A DNA stretch of 64,000 bases from an uncultured Porphyromonadaceae bacterium (GCA_902495075.1 CABUVO010000001.1:124001-188000), one strand, 5' to 3'. Positions 32,883-42,612 are shown, counted from the first letter of the stretch. Translations and numbers: made by a program. Notes: generated from the sequence alone by a model not told the origin.

Positions 32883-34964
32883 ATGTACGAAGAACTATAC
32901 ATCATAGATAACGGCAAGAGATTGAAGGTTGACCTCGCTACACCAAGCGGAATTACCCTCAACTTCAAAAGCAACATCTTTGGCGACCTGTCAAAGATTA
33001 CTTGCTCATACACCTACACGTTCAAGTTGCCGCTGACCGCTAACAATCGCCGAGTCTTCGACAATGCTGATGACATTCGATGTGTTTCCAACAAGATACG
33101 CCGGAGATTGAAAGCGGAGTATATTCAGAATGGCATCCCGCTTTTCAAAAATGCCAACCTCTACATCGAAAGCACGGAGAATAATTTCAACGCAGTGATG
33201 ACATGGGGAGTTATTGACGGCTTTCAGACATTGAAGGATGACGATATGTCAATCCGTAAACTTGAATTGTCTGCACGCCCGGTTTTTGGTCCTTGCAACG
33301 CAAAGATAGCGGAGTATAATAATACCGCTGACTTTGTTAAGCCCCTCTATAATGCAGGATTGATGTATGTATCTGACAATGGATGGAAGGATCAGTATAA
33401 CACATACTCTGTATTTCCGCTTCCTGCAATCCCAGTATATCGGCTTATTCAACTTATTAATGCTAAATATGGGACGAAGTTTAATCTTGGCACATCATAT
33501 ACCTATGGAGAAGCAAGTACCAATCACAATATCATAAGTCTTGGTGTCATCCCATGTGTAAGCGTTGATGCTCAACAGGATGTAGAAAAAGAAGTTGCTT
33601 CTCTTTATTGGACCACTCCGACTTCTGACAGTTTGAGTGGAATAGGGAATGTAATCAAATCTCCCACAAATTCATTCGGCACCATAGATGATACAAAGTT
33701 CAGGGTCAATAAAGATAGTTCTGGTCGAATGGAGAGCATAACAAATGTTAGTGGAGCAGCCATAGAAGTTCAGGCCGACGGTATGTTTTGGGCAAATTTC
33801 AAATGGCGCCCGGAAGATTACAAATGGGATGTCGGCCTAAATGAAACCGCAGGGTCAAAACCAACTCTTAACTTCTATATAGGGTCTGAGTCTGTTGCTT
33901 CAGTAGAGGGTAAATATATGGAGACTGATTCACAAGGGATATTGTGCTGGGCATTTAAGTTTTCAGAAAGGTATGGTTATGAAAGAATAACCTTTACTAT
34001 CCCTTCCGGAGCAACATTGTTCTTAGCCTTTACTTGTAGTCTTGACCGTTTTAGCTGTTCTGAGATTAGAGAATGTAATGCAGTTAGGCTCTATACATCA
34101 CATAATGCCGGAAATATCAAGTGGAATGAATTTGAAGCAAACGCTGGCTCATTCGAGATAGACTTGATAGGGAATTTACCAGACATAAGTTGTCTGACCT
34201 TAATGAAGTCTTTATTTTTCATGCTCGGTGCTTTCCCGTCTATCAATACTTCTGGAGAGATAATCCCTCTGTTTTATACTGCATTACGAGATAATGTTGT
34301 TGCAGGTCAGGCCCTTGACTGGAGTAAAAAAATAACTACGGAACAGTCAGCACTTCCCGATAAGACCACATATAATGTCAGCGGATTCGGACAGCGTAAC
34401 TACTATATGATGAAGAATGACAATGTTGATGGAGCAGGTAGTGAGGATGACACGGATGTTTATTCCTCGGGCATAGGTATCGTTCATGTAGGCAATGAAG
34501 TAATAGACCGGAATAAGACTATCATTCAGTTACCGTTCTACGCACCGTATATAAAGAATAAGAAGGCCCCATTTTTCCCAACTGGCAACACTATGAAATT
34601 TTGGTATCGAGAGAACGATGAAACCAAAATAAAGGAAGCGAAGCCTTGCTTCGGCATGATTAAGCCATTGCCTCAGACTACTGGCGGTACAGCCACAGGA
34701 ATTGTATGGATGGGAATGGAGGTCTGGAATGATTTTCCGAAAATCAACTCGGATCCTTCATATTCGTACCTCGCAAGGATTATGGATAATCCTATCCTTA
34801 TCACGGAGAATCTGATGCTGAATGAGCTTGACCTCCGGGATATTGATTACTCTCTACCAGTTTATCTCTCCAAGTATGGTGCGTTTTTCGCTATTGTATC
34901 CATTACTCGAGATAGCAAAGGAATATGTAAGTGTGAACTTCTCAAACTCCCCGAAGAAGAATAA
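32883..34964 (+). CDS. Phage tail/baseplate-associated protein, unknown family
   Basis: A 693-aa protein starting MYEELYIIDNGKRLKVDLAT. The first 150 residues (SNIFGDLSKITCSYTYTFKL, LPLTANNRRVFDNADDIRC, NAVMTWGVIDGFQTLKDDD) resemble the N-terminal domains of Bacteroidales phage tail proteins that sit next to tape measure genes; the rest is beta-rich with carbohydrate-binding-like segments (MFWANFKWRPEDYKWD, FYIGSESVASVEGKY). A hub or Tal-like role is inferred from position and size only. 3 nt from the tape measure start. Confidence 0.6.
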   Translation: MYEELYIIDNGKRLKVDLATPSGITLNFKSNIFGDLSKITCSYTYTFKLPLTANNRRVFDNADDIRCVSNKIRRRLKAEYIQNGIPLFKNANLYIESTENNFNAVMTWGVIDGFQTLKDDDMSIRKLELSARPVFGPCNAKIAEYNNTADFVKPLYNAGLMYVSDNGWKDQYNTYSVFPLPAIPVYRLIQLINAKYGTKFNLGTSYTYGEASTNHNIISLGVIPCVSVDAQQDVEKEVASLYWTTPTSDSLSGIGNVIKSPTNSFGTIDDTKFRVNKDSSGRMESITNVSGAAIEVQADGMFWANFKWRPEDYKWDVGLNETAGSKPTLNFYIGSESVASVEGKYMETDSQGILCWAFKFSERYGYERITFTIPSGATLFLAFTCSLDRFSCSEIRECNAVRLYTSHNAGNIKWNEFEANAGSFEIDLIGNLPDISCLTLMKSLFFMLGAFPSINTSGEIIPLFYTALRDNVVAGQALDWSKKITTEQSALPDKTTYNVSGFGQRNYYMMKNDNVDGAGSEDDTDVYSSGIGIVHVGNEVIDRNKTIIQLPFYAPYIKNKKAPFFPTGNTMKFWYRENDETKIKEAKPCFGMIKPLPQTTGGTATGIVWMGMEVWNDFPKINSDPSYSYLARIMDNPILITENLMLNELDLRDIDYSLPVYLSKYGAFFAIVSITRDSKGICKCELLKLPEEE

Positions 34965-34967
34965 GCT

Positions 34968-37900
34968 ATGGCCGCAAACGACGTAACAACCAAGATACTC
35001 CAAATCCAAGTGGATTATGGGGATGCTGTGAAACAGATTGCAGAATGGCAGGCAAAAATTGACGCTGTTCGCAAACAGCAGAAAAGTTTGAAGGAAGACC
35101 TCAAGGAAGGTCGCATCTCTCAAGAAGAATATCAGCGGAGCATTCAGGCTGGCAATCTTGCCATGAGCCAGATGAAGGACGCCATGAATACAGTCAGCAA
35201 GGCTGTCAAGAATCAGCTCAAATCGCAGGCAGAGCAGGAAGGCTCCCTCGTTCAGCTTCGCGCAGAAATCAGCAACCTCAACGCAGAGTACGACCGACTG
35301 AGCCGTGCGGAGCGTGAGAGTGCCAAAGGAGACGAGTTGAAAGACAAGATAAACCGCCTGACCACCGAACTGAAAGGTGCGGAGGAAGGTACGCAACGCT
35401 TCTACCGCAATGTCGGCAACTACAAGTCAGCGTTACTCGGTGCCGGGGTTTCAACATCATCCCTCTGTGACGCACTCGCAAAGGAATGTAAGACCGCAGA
35501 AGAAGCCGAGAAAGCCAATGAGGTGTTGAAGAAAGCCGTCGCCGCCATCGACCCCTCGTCTGTCGGTGCCTCTGAATCTATCGCCCTCCTTACCAAAAAA
35601 ATTGAGGAGAACGAAAAGATAATTCAGGAACACGCAGATAATGTCGCCGCCGCTCAGAAAAAGCAACAGGAGCAAAGTGAAGGACTGTTAGACACCATGT
35701 CTGACCTCACTGGCGTTAACCTCAATTTCGGCAACTCTCTCAACAACCTTTCTAAGAACAGCGCAGGCTCGGTGTTGGATGGACTTACCATCAAGGCTAA
35801 AGCCCTATGGTCAACGCTGACAGGACTGCTTGCCAATCCTATGGTGCTGACCTTCCTCGGCATAGCCGGAGTAGGTATGGCTGTCAAGTGGTGGTACGAT
35901 TACAACAAAGGACTGGAGGAAGCAAGCCGCCTGACATCGCAGTTGACCGGACTTTCCGGCGACGAGATGAAAGCCTTCCGCAATGAGGTGCAAGGTGTTG
36001 CCGACACTTTCGGTGTTGACTTTCAGGAGGTTCTTGAATCCGCCAACACTCTGTCTCAGCAGTTCGGCATTTCGGTTCAGGAGGCATTGGGATATGTCAA
36101 GGATGGTTTCGTCAGTGGTGCCAATGCCACGGGGCAATTTACCGACATTGTGAAGGAATACCCTGCATACTTCAAGGAAGCCGGACTCTCAGCAAGTCAG
36201 TTCATCTCCATCACAGCCCAGTCGAGCAAGATGGGTATTGTTTCCGACAAGGCAGTTGACACAATCAAGGAAGCCAACATCAGGCTCCGCGAAATGTCAA
36301 CCGCTACCGCAGAAGCACTCGACGGCATAGGCATCAGTTCCGCTGAAATGCAGAAGAAGCTCCAGGACGGGTCGATGACCACCTTTGAGGCGATGCAACA
36401 GGTAAGTGCCAAGCTTAATGAAATGGCTGACAACAGCCCCGCCACAGCAGCCGCAATATCGGACATCTTCGGAGGTCCCGGTGAGGATGCAGGTCTTCAG
36501 TACCTCCGCACCCTCAAAGACATTGAAACGGATCTTGATGTAACCAAAGAAAAAGCCGGAGAACTTGCAAGAGTACAGGAAGAACAGATGAACAGTCAGA
36601 TTGAACTGGATAACACCCTGGCAGCCCTGTTCGATGCTACTGGCGGTTCCTTTGAAGAAATGACTGCCACCGCTAAGACGTGGGTTAATAACGGTATTGT
36701 AGCCATGATTAAAGGTTGTGTAGAACTCGTCAACTGGTTCATCGACCTCTACAATAATTCGATGGTTGTCAGGGCGGGTGTTGCATCTATCGCCATCCAG
36801 TTCAAGACTGCATGGTCGATCATCAAGAATGTCTGCACTATGCTTGTTGATGAAATCATGGGTCTCGGCAAAATCATCAAGGGTGTCCTCACTCTCAGTT
36901 GGGACGATGTGAAAGCCGGGTGGAACCAGTTCCGTCAGGCTTCCGTCAAGGCAGTCAAGAATGTAGTCAACGATACAGTCGATGCCTACCAGGAGGCGTG
37001 GTCTGAAATCAAGGACGGTCAGATAGAACACGTCAAGCTCGATGTCAACTCCGTCGTCAACACTGGAGCCGACGGCGCAGGTGCCGGAGGTGGTGGCAAC
37101 CGAGGCAGTGGGGGAGGTAAAGGTAAGAATCCCGGTAAGACCAAAACCAAAGGAGGCAAAGGAAGTGGCAAAGGTAAAGATACTGCCGCAGAAGCCGCCA
37201 AAGAAGAAGCACAGCTCCTTCGCAAAGCCGAAGATGAGCTGCTGAAAATCACGATGGAGTCAGTAGAGACACGCCGCAAAAAGGTTGAGCTTTCTTACAA
37301 ACGTCAGATTGAGGACTATCAAAAGATGCTTGTGGAGAAGAAGAACCTCACCGAAGAATCACGCAACGCCATCCTCTCCATTATATCCTCGCTCCAGATT
37401 CAGCAGACGCAGGCACTCGCCAAGTTTGATGCCGAGGAAATCAAGAAAGAGATTGAGCATAAAGAAAAGCTCAATCAGTTGAAGCTCGAAGCTGTTAAGG
37501 AAGGCACTGACCAGGAGTTTGAACTTCGCCGTCAGAGCCTCGCCAATCAGCAAGCCATAGCAGAGCAGGAAGCCATTCTCGCTTATGAAAATGAGACCGA
37601 GAAGCAGGAGGCTCTGAAAGCCATACGTGAGAAGTATGACAATGAAAGGACTGCCCTCGATGAGGAACAGGCTCAACTCAAAATTGAACGTCAGAAGCAA
37701 GAGCTTGAAAACGAGATAGCCGAACTTGAATATGCTCAATCCGAAAGAGAACTTCGTCAGATGGAAGGCTATCAGATGGATGAGGAGCATTATCAGGAAT
37801 GGAGGCAGAGAGGTCTCGAAGAAATGGACGAACACCAGGCGGAGCTTTTTACGAAACAGGAGGAAGCCGCCGCCGCAGAACTGGAGGCGCTGATTGCTCG

Positions 37901-38594
37901 CGGTCAGCTTGCCACACAGACCACTGAGGAATATGAAGCTGAAATCCTCGCTGCAAAACAGAAGTCGGCTGATGACCAGAAAAAGACGAATGATGTCATT
38001 GTCAAGAATGAGCAGGCGAAGGCACAGGCTATGAAGGCTGTGACATCATCCCTGACCGGACTGCTCGACACACTCGGCGAAAGCAACTCAGCATTTGCCA
38101 AGATGTCGAAAATCATCACTCTCGCCCAGATTGCGATTGATACTGGTAAGGCTCTGTCCGCAGGTATCGCCTCTGCATCATCCATGCCGTTCCCTTCCAA
38201 CATCGCCGCTATCGCCACTACGGTAGCCACGGTGCTTGCCAATATTGCCACCGCAATCTCAACAGTGAAGTCTGCCAAGTTCGCCACTGGTGGTAAAGTC
38301 ACTGGTCCCGGTACGGGCACATCCGACAGCATCCCCGCCATGCTCTCCAACGGGGAGTTTGTGATGACAGCAGCCGCCACCAAAATGTTTGAGCCGTTGC
38401 TGATGACGATGAACAACATCGGTCGAGGCGTACCGATGCAGGTACTCAACTCGTCGCAGAGCATCAATCAGGCAGAGATGCTGACGGACTCCTTTGAATC
38501 CGCCGCCCGTGAGATAAAGCCAGTTGTCTCCGTGGTCGAAATAACGGAAGCCCAGGACAGGGTGGAGATGATAGAAAACCTTGATACCTACTAA
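34968..38594 (+). CDS. Tail tape measure protein
   Basis: A 1208-aa protein that sets the length of the phage tail. It is mostly coiled coil: residues 10-140 (KQIAEWQAKIDAVRKQQKSL), 180-240 and 780-1030 (long Glu/Lys/Gln helices such as LDEEQAQLKIERQKQELENE). Membrane-like stretches lie at about 285-310 (LTGLLANPMVLTFLGIAGVG) and in the middle. The central TP901-type core includes SQQFGISVQEALGYVKDGFV and ISDIFGGPGEDAG. A Gly/Lys-rich linker is at about 705-735. The C-terminus has the family mark FATGGKVTGPGTGTSDSIPA and MLSNGEFVMTAAAT. 1208 codons predict a tail of roughly 180 nm using 1.5 angstrom per residue. Confidence 0.9.
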   Translation: MAANDVTTKILQIQVDYGDAVKQIAEWQAKIDAVRKQQKSLKEDLKEGRISQEEYQRSIQAGNLAMSQMKDAMNTVSKAVKNQLKSQAEQEGSLVQLRAEISNLNAEYDRLSRAERESAKGDELKDKINRLTTELKGAEEGTQRFYRNVGNYKSALLGAGVSTSSLCDALAKECKTAEEAEKANEVLKKAVAAIDPSSVGASESIALLTKKIEENEKIIQEHADNVAAAQKKQQEQSEGLLDTMSDLTGVNLNFGNSLNNLSKNSAGSVLDGLTIKAKALWSTLTGLLANPMVLTFLGIAGVGMAVKWWYDYNKGLEEASRLTSQLTGLSGDEMKAFRNEVQGVADTFGVDFQEVLESANTLSQQFGISVQEALGYVKDGFVSGANATGQFTDIVKEYPAYFKEAGLSASQFISITAQSSKMGIVSDKAVDTIKEANIRLREMSTATAEALDGIGISSAEMQKKLQDGSMTTFEAMQQVSAKLNEMADNSPATAAAISDIFGGPGEDAGLQYLRTLKDIETDLDVTKEKAGELARVQEEQMNSQIELDNTLAALFDATGGSFEEMTATAKTWVNNGIVAMIKGCVELVNWFIDLYNNSMVVRAGVASIAIQFKTAWSIIKNVCTMLVDEIMGLGKIIKGVLTLSWDDVKAGWNQFRQASVKAVKNVVNDTVDAYQEAWSEIKDGQIEHVKLDVNSVVNTGADGAGAGGGGNRGSGGGKGKNPGKTKTKGGKGSGKGKDTAAEAAKEEAQLLRKAEDELLKITMESVETRRKKVELSYKRQIEDYQKMLVEKKNLTEESRNAILSIISSLQIQQTQALAKFDAEEIKKEIEHKEKLNQLKLEAVKEGTDQEFELRRQSLANQQAIAEQEAILAYENETEKQEALKAIREKYDNERTALDEEQAQLKIERQKQELENEIAELEYAQSERELRQMEGYQMDEEHYQEWRQRGLEEMDEHQAELFTKQEEAAAAELEALIARGQLATQTTEEYEAEILAAKQKSADDQKKTNDVIVKNEQAKAQAMKAVTSSLTGLLDTLGESNSAFAKMSKIITLAQIAIDTGKALSAGIASASSMPFPSNIAAIATTVATVLANIATAISTVKSAKFATGGKVTGPGTGTSDSIPAMLSNGEFVMTAAATKMFEPLLMTMNNIGRGVPMQVLNSSQSINQAEMLTDSFESAAREIKPVVSVVEITEAQDRVEMIENLDTY

Positions 38595-38600
38595 TCAGCC

Positions 38601-38873
38601 ATGACGAATTATGAATTACTGATAATGAACCGTAGTATGGTTGAGGTGCTGCTCTCCAACCATATCAACATCAACGACGTTCAGAACCTGCAAATATATG
38701 AGCAGTTCATGGAAATGAAAAAGCAAGGACACAAAGTGACTTACATCACAGTGTTCCTTGCTCATAAGTACGGAATGACGGACAGAGGCATTTACAAAAT
38801 CATAAAGCGTCTGAGCCGTTCTGTTTCGGTCAATCAGCAGCCACCGTCAGAAGCGGAGAGCCAAACGCCTTGA
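38601..38873 (+). CDS. Small protein with helix-turn-helix-like C-terminus
   Basis: A 90-aa protein (MTNYELLIMNRSMVEVLLSN) whose C-terminal half (KVTYITVFLAHKYGMTDRGI then YKIIKRLSRSV) looks like the helix-turn-helix of phage or Mor/Mga-like regulators. Its last 44 bp overlap, tail to tail, the end of the minus-strand DUF262 gene. Only 6 nt separate it from the tape measure stop. Function unknown. Confidence 0.55.
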   Translation: MTNYELLIMNRSMVEVLLSNHININDVQNLQIYEQFMEMKKQGHKVTYITVFLAHKYGMTDRGIYKIIKRLSRSVSVNQQPPSEAESQTP

Positions 38874-40653
38874 TGGTGTCCTCGCTGTCCCTGCCGGACA
38901 CCGACTTTCCCATAGCCAGTTCAATCCTGTCAAGAAGCCTGATTGCCCGGTCAATGATGAAGCCGTCGAAGTCATCGGCTTTCATCAGATCATAGTCAAC
39001 CTTGTGGGAAGTGATAGCCTCCCTCATTTGGTCTTGCGTCAGCCCCTTGTTAGCCATTGTGCCGATGTACTCGCTCGGCGCACGGCCACCGATAGAACGG
39101 TTGGTGCTTGCATAGATAGGTGTTTTGTTGATGACAGAGTTCCACTTGGTTGAATCATACCCCTGCTGTTCGCAGTAGTTCTGAGGGAAGATATGATGGA
39201 TGTCGGTGCTTTCGTCAAGGTATGTCGCAATATCCATCTTATTGGCGCTCATAAAGTCAAGCGGAGAATCCTGCAAGATAAGAGCCATAACGCCCTTGTA
39301 AGCCGCAGAGTTTCGTGTCTGCATAGAGAGTAACCTTCGGGGTTGGAAGCTCGCTCTGACCACTGTTTCCGGCTGTTCTCCGCCGTTTATTTGTCTGAAC
39401 ACATCCACGATGTCGGAGGCGTAACGGGTTTCATTGGCACCTCCATACAACTCGCCGAAGACACCGCACCAATACCAGTGGGCGAGAATGTCCTTATTCG
39501 TCTGTATTTGCAGATTGATTCCTGCAATCTCGGCATAGGCGAAGATAGCCGCCAGAGGTACCAACTGTGAAGTATATGGAAGGTTTTGAGCAGTGAACAC
39601 TCCTTGATTGATAAGGAAGCTCGCCGCCTTGATGAAGCCCGACACAAGGTAATCCCGGTTTGCTTTGTAGTCGTCGAGAACCATCTTCAACACATCACGC
39701 TTCTTGCAGGAGACAGCAGCCGTTCCGTTCAATGACTCCCGATAGCTGATGAGCAGAGCCATAGCAGTAAGGAAGTTGGTGTTCTCCACCACCCGAAGGA
39801 TGTCTGCCTGTTTGGTCGCCTTGAATGTCGCCTGAACATCATCCCAATCATCACGCAGGTTGAACTCGTCAGCCGCAAATGTCGCAGTAACAAGCTCAAA
39901 GACCGTCAGCTTCACACCGCCAGTATTGACGTTCTCGAATATCTGACAGACAGCCTCCTTTGAGGTATCCTTCGTTACGTTGATGATAGGTATTTTGTAT
40001 GACTGGATTTTCTGCAAGACTTGTTGGTTGAACTCTTTGAACAGCTTTCGGATTGAAGCATCGCCCTCATAGTAGTCGTTAAGTTCCAACATCCAATCGG
40101 AAGAAGCCGACAGGTCAAGTGCTATGTTCAGAGGGTACATCAACTCCTTAAACTCGTTCTCCCTGGTGGAGAGGTCAAGTATCACGGTTCTGCCGATGTC
40201 CTCGGTCAGTTGCTTCTTCTCATTGATTGAGATGACGGCATCCAGTCTGTCCGCAGTCTGATCAAGAGCCTTGCGGATGTCGAGGTAGTAGTGGCGCAGA
40301 ATTACTTTGTCCTTGTTGGTAGCCGGACGAGTAGCCACTGGCTCCGCAGTCTTGAAGACCTGGTATAAGGTTGTCAGGCGTTGTTGTCCGTCCAACACAA
40401 GGAAATCGGGTTCGTTGAGGTTGGTAGCCGTTACGCCTTCAAGGGGACGGTACTTGAACCGTACACTGCTGTTGCCTGTCTGGAGGAACATAGCCGCTCC
40501 CATAGGAAACCCGGAAGAAATGCTCTCTATCAGCTTACAGATTTTACCATCATCCCACACCCAGCTACGCTGAAAGTCGGGGAGCTGTGCCTTTCCATTG
40601 CCGACCCAAGTCAGCAGTTCCGAAAGGTCATGGTCAACTGAATGGACTGCCAT
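38830..40653 (-). CDS. DUF262 domain nuclease (GmrSD-like) with C-terminal HNH motif
   Basis: A 607-aa protein on the strand opposite to all phage operons around it. The N-terminal DUF262 domain has LPDFQRSWVW (24-33) and the hallmark LVLDGQQRLTTLY (86-98; DGQQR at 88-92), a ParB-like nucleotide-binding/hydrolysis motif. Near the C-terminus DIHHIFPQNYCEQ (about 484-496) with later NKTPIYASTNRSIGGRAPSE resembles the DUF1524/HNH nuclease core of GmrSD-type modification-dependent restriction enzymes. Such proteins cut modified phage DNA or act in defence. It begins 2 nt after a secreted-protein gene and forms a two-gene unit with it. A defence cargo gene of the prophage is likely. Confidence 0.82.
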   Translation of the reverse strand: MAVHSVDHDLSELLTWVGNGKAQLPDFQRSWVWDDGKICKLIESISSGFPMGAAMFLQTGNSSVRFKYRPLEGVTATNLNEPDFLVLDGQQRLTTLYQVFKTAEPVATRPATNKDKVILRHYYLDIRKALDQTADRLDAVISINEKKQLTEDIGRTVILDLSTRENEFKELMYPLNIALDLSASSDWMLELNDYYEGDASIRKLFKEFNQQVLQKIQSYKIPIINVTKDTSKEAVCQIFENVNTGGVKLTVFELVTATFAADEFNLRDDWDDVQATFKATKQADILRVVENTNFLTAMALLISYRESLNGTAAVSCKKRDVLKMVLDDYKANRDYLVSGFIKAASFLINQGVFTAQNLPYTSQLVPLAAIFAYAEIAGINLQIQTNKDILAHWYWCGVFGELYGGANETRYASDIVDVFRQINGGEQPETVVRASFQPRRLLSMQTRNSAAYKGVMALILQDSPLDFMSANKMDIATYLDESTDIHHIFPQNYCEQQGYDSTKWNSVINKTPIYASTNRSIGGRAPSEYIGTMANKGLTQDQMREAITSHKVDYDLMKADDFDGFIIDRAIRLLDRIELAMGKSVSGRDSEDTIKAFGSPLLTVAAD

Positions 40654-40655
40654 AG

Positions 40656-41237
40656 TCAGAAGTCGTCAGTGAAGCTGCCCTTCTCGTCGGTCGCCACAGC
40701 CTCGGTTAAGATGTTGTATTCTTTCGTCAGAAAGCCGGAGATTTTGTCCTTCTTCCATTCCTTCTCATAGTTGGTGTCACCGTTCAGTTCAATCCTAATC
40801 TTTGTAATGCCGGAGAGTAGTTGTTGTATCTGCTCTGGTGTCAGGGCATAGGTGGCATGGATAGTGAAAGTCTTGACGATGATGCCGCTGACATTCTTCA
40901 CATCGCCGATGTTGTCGGAGAGTGTCTTGTTGGAATACTCGGTCAGGGTAAGCACCTCGCCGCTGGATGTCTTGACAAGCATCCTTGCTCCTGCCGGAGC
41001 TGAAATCGGCTCGCTGGAAGCCAGCGTCGCATCAAGGAAATACTGGACTGCACCATCTTTGACAGAGGCGGAAAGACCCAGTGAGAGAACGACCTTATCG
41101 GACATACTTCGGAATGGTTTTGACTCACAGGAAATCAGTCGCAACCCGGTGTCCGTTACCCGGTCATCAACTATCTTCTGTGCTGATGCTGAAAGTGTTA
41201 CAAGCATCAATGTCAAAAAGTAAATAACTTTTCTCAT
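40656..41237 (-). CDS. Exported protein of unknown function
   Basis: A 193-aa protein with a clear signal peptide (MRKVIYFLTLMLVTLSASAQ, cleavage after about residue 19). The mature part is beta-rich (VDDRVTDTGLRLISCESKPF, LLSGITKIRIELNGDTNYEK) and predicted periplasmic; no lipobox. Its stop is 2 nt before the DUF262 gene, so both are likely cotranscribed. A host-derived secreted protein in a defence-like cassette is unusual; it could be a superinfection-exclusion factor, but the sequence does not show this. A strongly structured RNA precedes it. Confidence 0.65.
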   Translation of the reverse strand: MRKVIYFLTLMLVTLSASAQKIVDDRVTDTGLRLISCESKPFRSMSDKVVLSLGLSASVKDGAVQYFLDATLASSEPISAPAGARMLVKTSSGEVLTLTEYSNKTLSDNIGDVKNVSGIIVKTFTIHATYALTPEQIQQLLSGITKIRIELNGDTNYEKEWKKDKISGFLTKEYNILTEAVATDEKGSFTDDF

Positions 41238-41249
41238 TGTAAGGAGCTG

Positions 41250-41359
41250 TTTTGTTGTTTATCTTTGTTCTCATCACAAAGGACAACAAAAGGCGTGGAC
41301 TACTTGTAGAAGCCTCGGTATCGCCAAACACCGCTTCACAGCACAAGTAAGCCCACGCC
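41250..41359 (-). ncRNA. Structured leader or small RNA: two stacked perfect hairpins
   Basis: Hairpin 1 (41250-41291): TTTTGTTGT pairs with ACAACAAAA, and inside it CTTTGT pairs with ACAAAG. Hairpin 2 (41292-41359): GGCGTGG and TACTTGT pair with ACAAGTA and CCACGCC, with an inner arm where GAAG and CGGT pair with ACCG and CTTC. The hairpins abut. On the minus strand hairpin 2 is followed by TTTTGTTG, as an intrinsic terminator would be. A TATCTTTG -7 box at 41494-41501 (minus strand) suggests an RNA of about 200 nt. I recall similar sequences in other Bacteroidales, but cannot name the class. The rest of the 471-bp gap 41238-41708 holds promoter module copy 2. Confidence 0.55.
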
Positions 41360-41612
41360 GTGTGCGTAGGCATTACCTTGTAGCGCTGTGAAAAGTTAAA
41401 ATTGGCGATTTTAGGCTTTCAGCTCACAAGTTAACGCTTTCGTTATTCCTCTATGTCCGGTATAACAGCGGTCAAAGGCTGCCAAACCAAGTGCAAAGAT
41501 AGTCAAAAATAGTGGATTTAAGGAGATTTCACACGGAAAATATTGTGTATATGATTAGTCGCCCCGCAACCGTCGTAGCGAAATTCTTGCAAAATAAAGC
41601 ATAACGCAATGA

Positions 41613-41661
41613 AAATAAAGAAGTTATGATTTTCGCATATCATTTTTCTTGATTAACTTTA
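41613..41661 (+). promoter_or_regulatory. Repeated promoter module, copy 2
   Basis: AATAAAGAAGTTATG box, TTTCG ending at 41635, 18-nt spacer, TAACTTTA (41654-41661), CAGAG. ATGAT/ATCAT inverted arms (41627-41644) flank the -33. It drives the BRO-N gene at 41709. Confidence 0.65.
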
Positions 41662-41708
41662 CAGAGTCAAAAATCACAAACTTTGATAATGTCTTAAATC
41701 AAGAAGGT

Positions 41709-42560
41709 ATGTATATATCGAATGCAATCCAGGAGCCGGGCATGAAGAAGTTCTACTCATCCGAGTTCGGTTTCCTGCACGCCATCGTAGCCGATGGTAG
41801 GCTGTGGTTCAACATGACCGACCTTTGCAACGCCCTCCGTATGGCTCTGCGGGATGCAAAGAACGAATGTGAACTTGCCAACTGTGAAGTCAGAGAGTAT
41901 AATGTCCGCAGAGCCAAGTTCACGAGTTGCAACTGCTATGTAGACGAAGACGGGATGCACACCATCATCGTCGAGAGCCGGAAGACAAGAGCCAACGCTT
42001 ACCGCCAGTGGATTGAGGCTGTGGTCTGCTTCTCTCTCCGCAACCCCCAAAAGTCGCTCGCCCTGCATGAGCTGGATCTCACAGGTAGGGAAACATCATG
42101 GGAGGTCAGGAAAGCCTACATGAATCAGGCGAAAGCCAACGAAGCACTCGCCAAAGCACTGGTCGAAAAGTTTGTTCAGGAAGCGACCGCAGAGGAACAG
42201 AAACGACGCAGTAAGACTGCCAATAAGAAGAAATCCTCCAAAGCCAAGAAAGCATCGGGGAACAAAGGAACATCATCCAAGTCGGCATCGAAAAAGACCA
42301 AGACGATAGAGCCGAAGCCCTTCATCCCACTGGACGGACACATGACGGTGGAGCAGTTCTTCAGGGATGAAATTCCTTACGATGAGTTCTGCTATTACCT
42401 CGATGGATTGCTTGCCGATGCTCAGGCTCACATAGTTCTGCTCGACAAAAAAAGCCAGTGGGCGGCACAGCACAGAATCAATGTCATTACCGTCTTTGAG
42501 CAAATGCTTAAAGCCAACGCCGGGAACATCAAGTATGTCCCGAAGGTCGCCCGTTTCTGA
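41709..42560 (+). CDS. BRO-N domain protein, probable phage antirepressor
   Basis: A 283-aa protein. The TTG-initiated open frame at 41649 lies over the -7 element, so the ATG at 41709 (MYISNAIQEPGMKKFYSSEF) is the start. Residues 15-120 resemble the BRO-N DNA-binding domain (GRLWFNMTDLCNALRMALRD, DEDGMHTIIVESRKTRANAY, RQWIEAVVCFSLRN). A lysine/serine-rich linker (about 170-215) leads to a helical C-terminal domain (MTVEQFFRDEIPYDEFCYYL). BRO/antirepressor proteins inactivate phage repressors or act as regulators; as the repressor here has no peptidase domain, an antirepressor route is plausible. Confidence 0.65.
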   Translation: MYISNAIQEPGMKKFYSSEFGFLHAIVADGRLWFNMTDLCNALRMALRDAKNECELANCEVREYNVRRAKFTSCNCYVDEDGMHTIIVESRKTRANAYRQWIEAVVCFSLRNPQKSLALHELDLTGRETSWEVRKAYMNQAKANEALAKALVEKFVQEATAEEQKRRSKTANKKKSSKAKKASGNKGTSSKSASKKTKTIEPKPFIPLDGHMTVEQFFRDEIPYDEFCYYLDGLLADAQAHIVLLDKKSQWAAQHRINVITVFEQMLKANAGNIKYVPKVARF

Positions 42561-42612
42561 TGATTTGTAAGCAAAAGTTAAACTTGAAACTTTATCGTTA
42601 AAGCTCTGCATT

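Noticed and set aside
41167..41373. Minus-strand ORF of 68 aa across the structured RNA
   Set aside because: It lies entirely over the two hairpins and the start of the exported-protein gene in another frame; the base pairing explains the sequence better than a protein.
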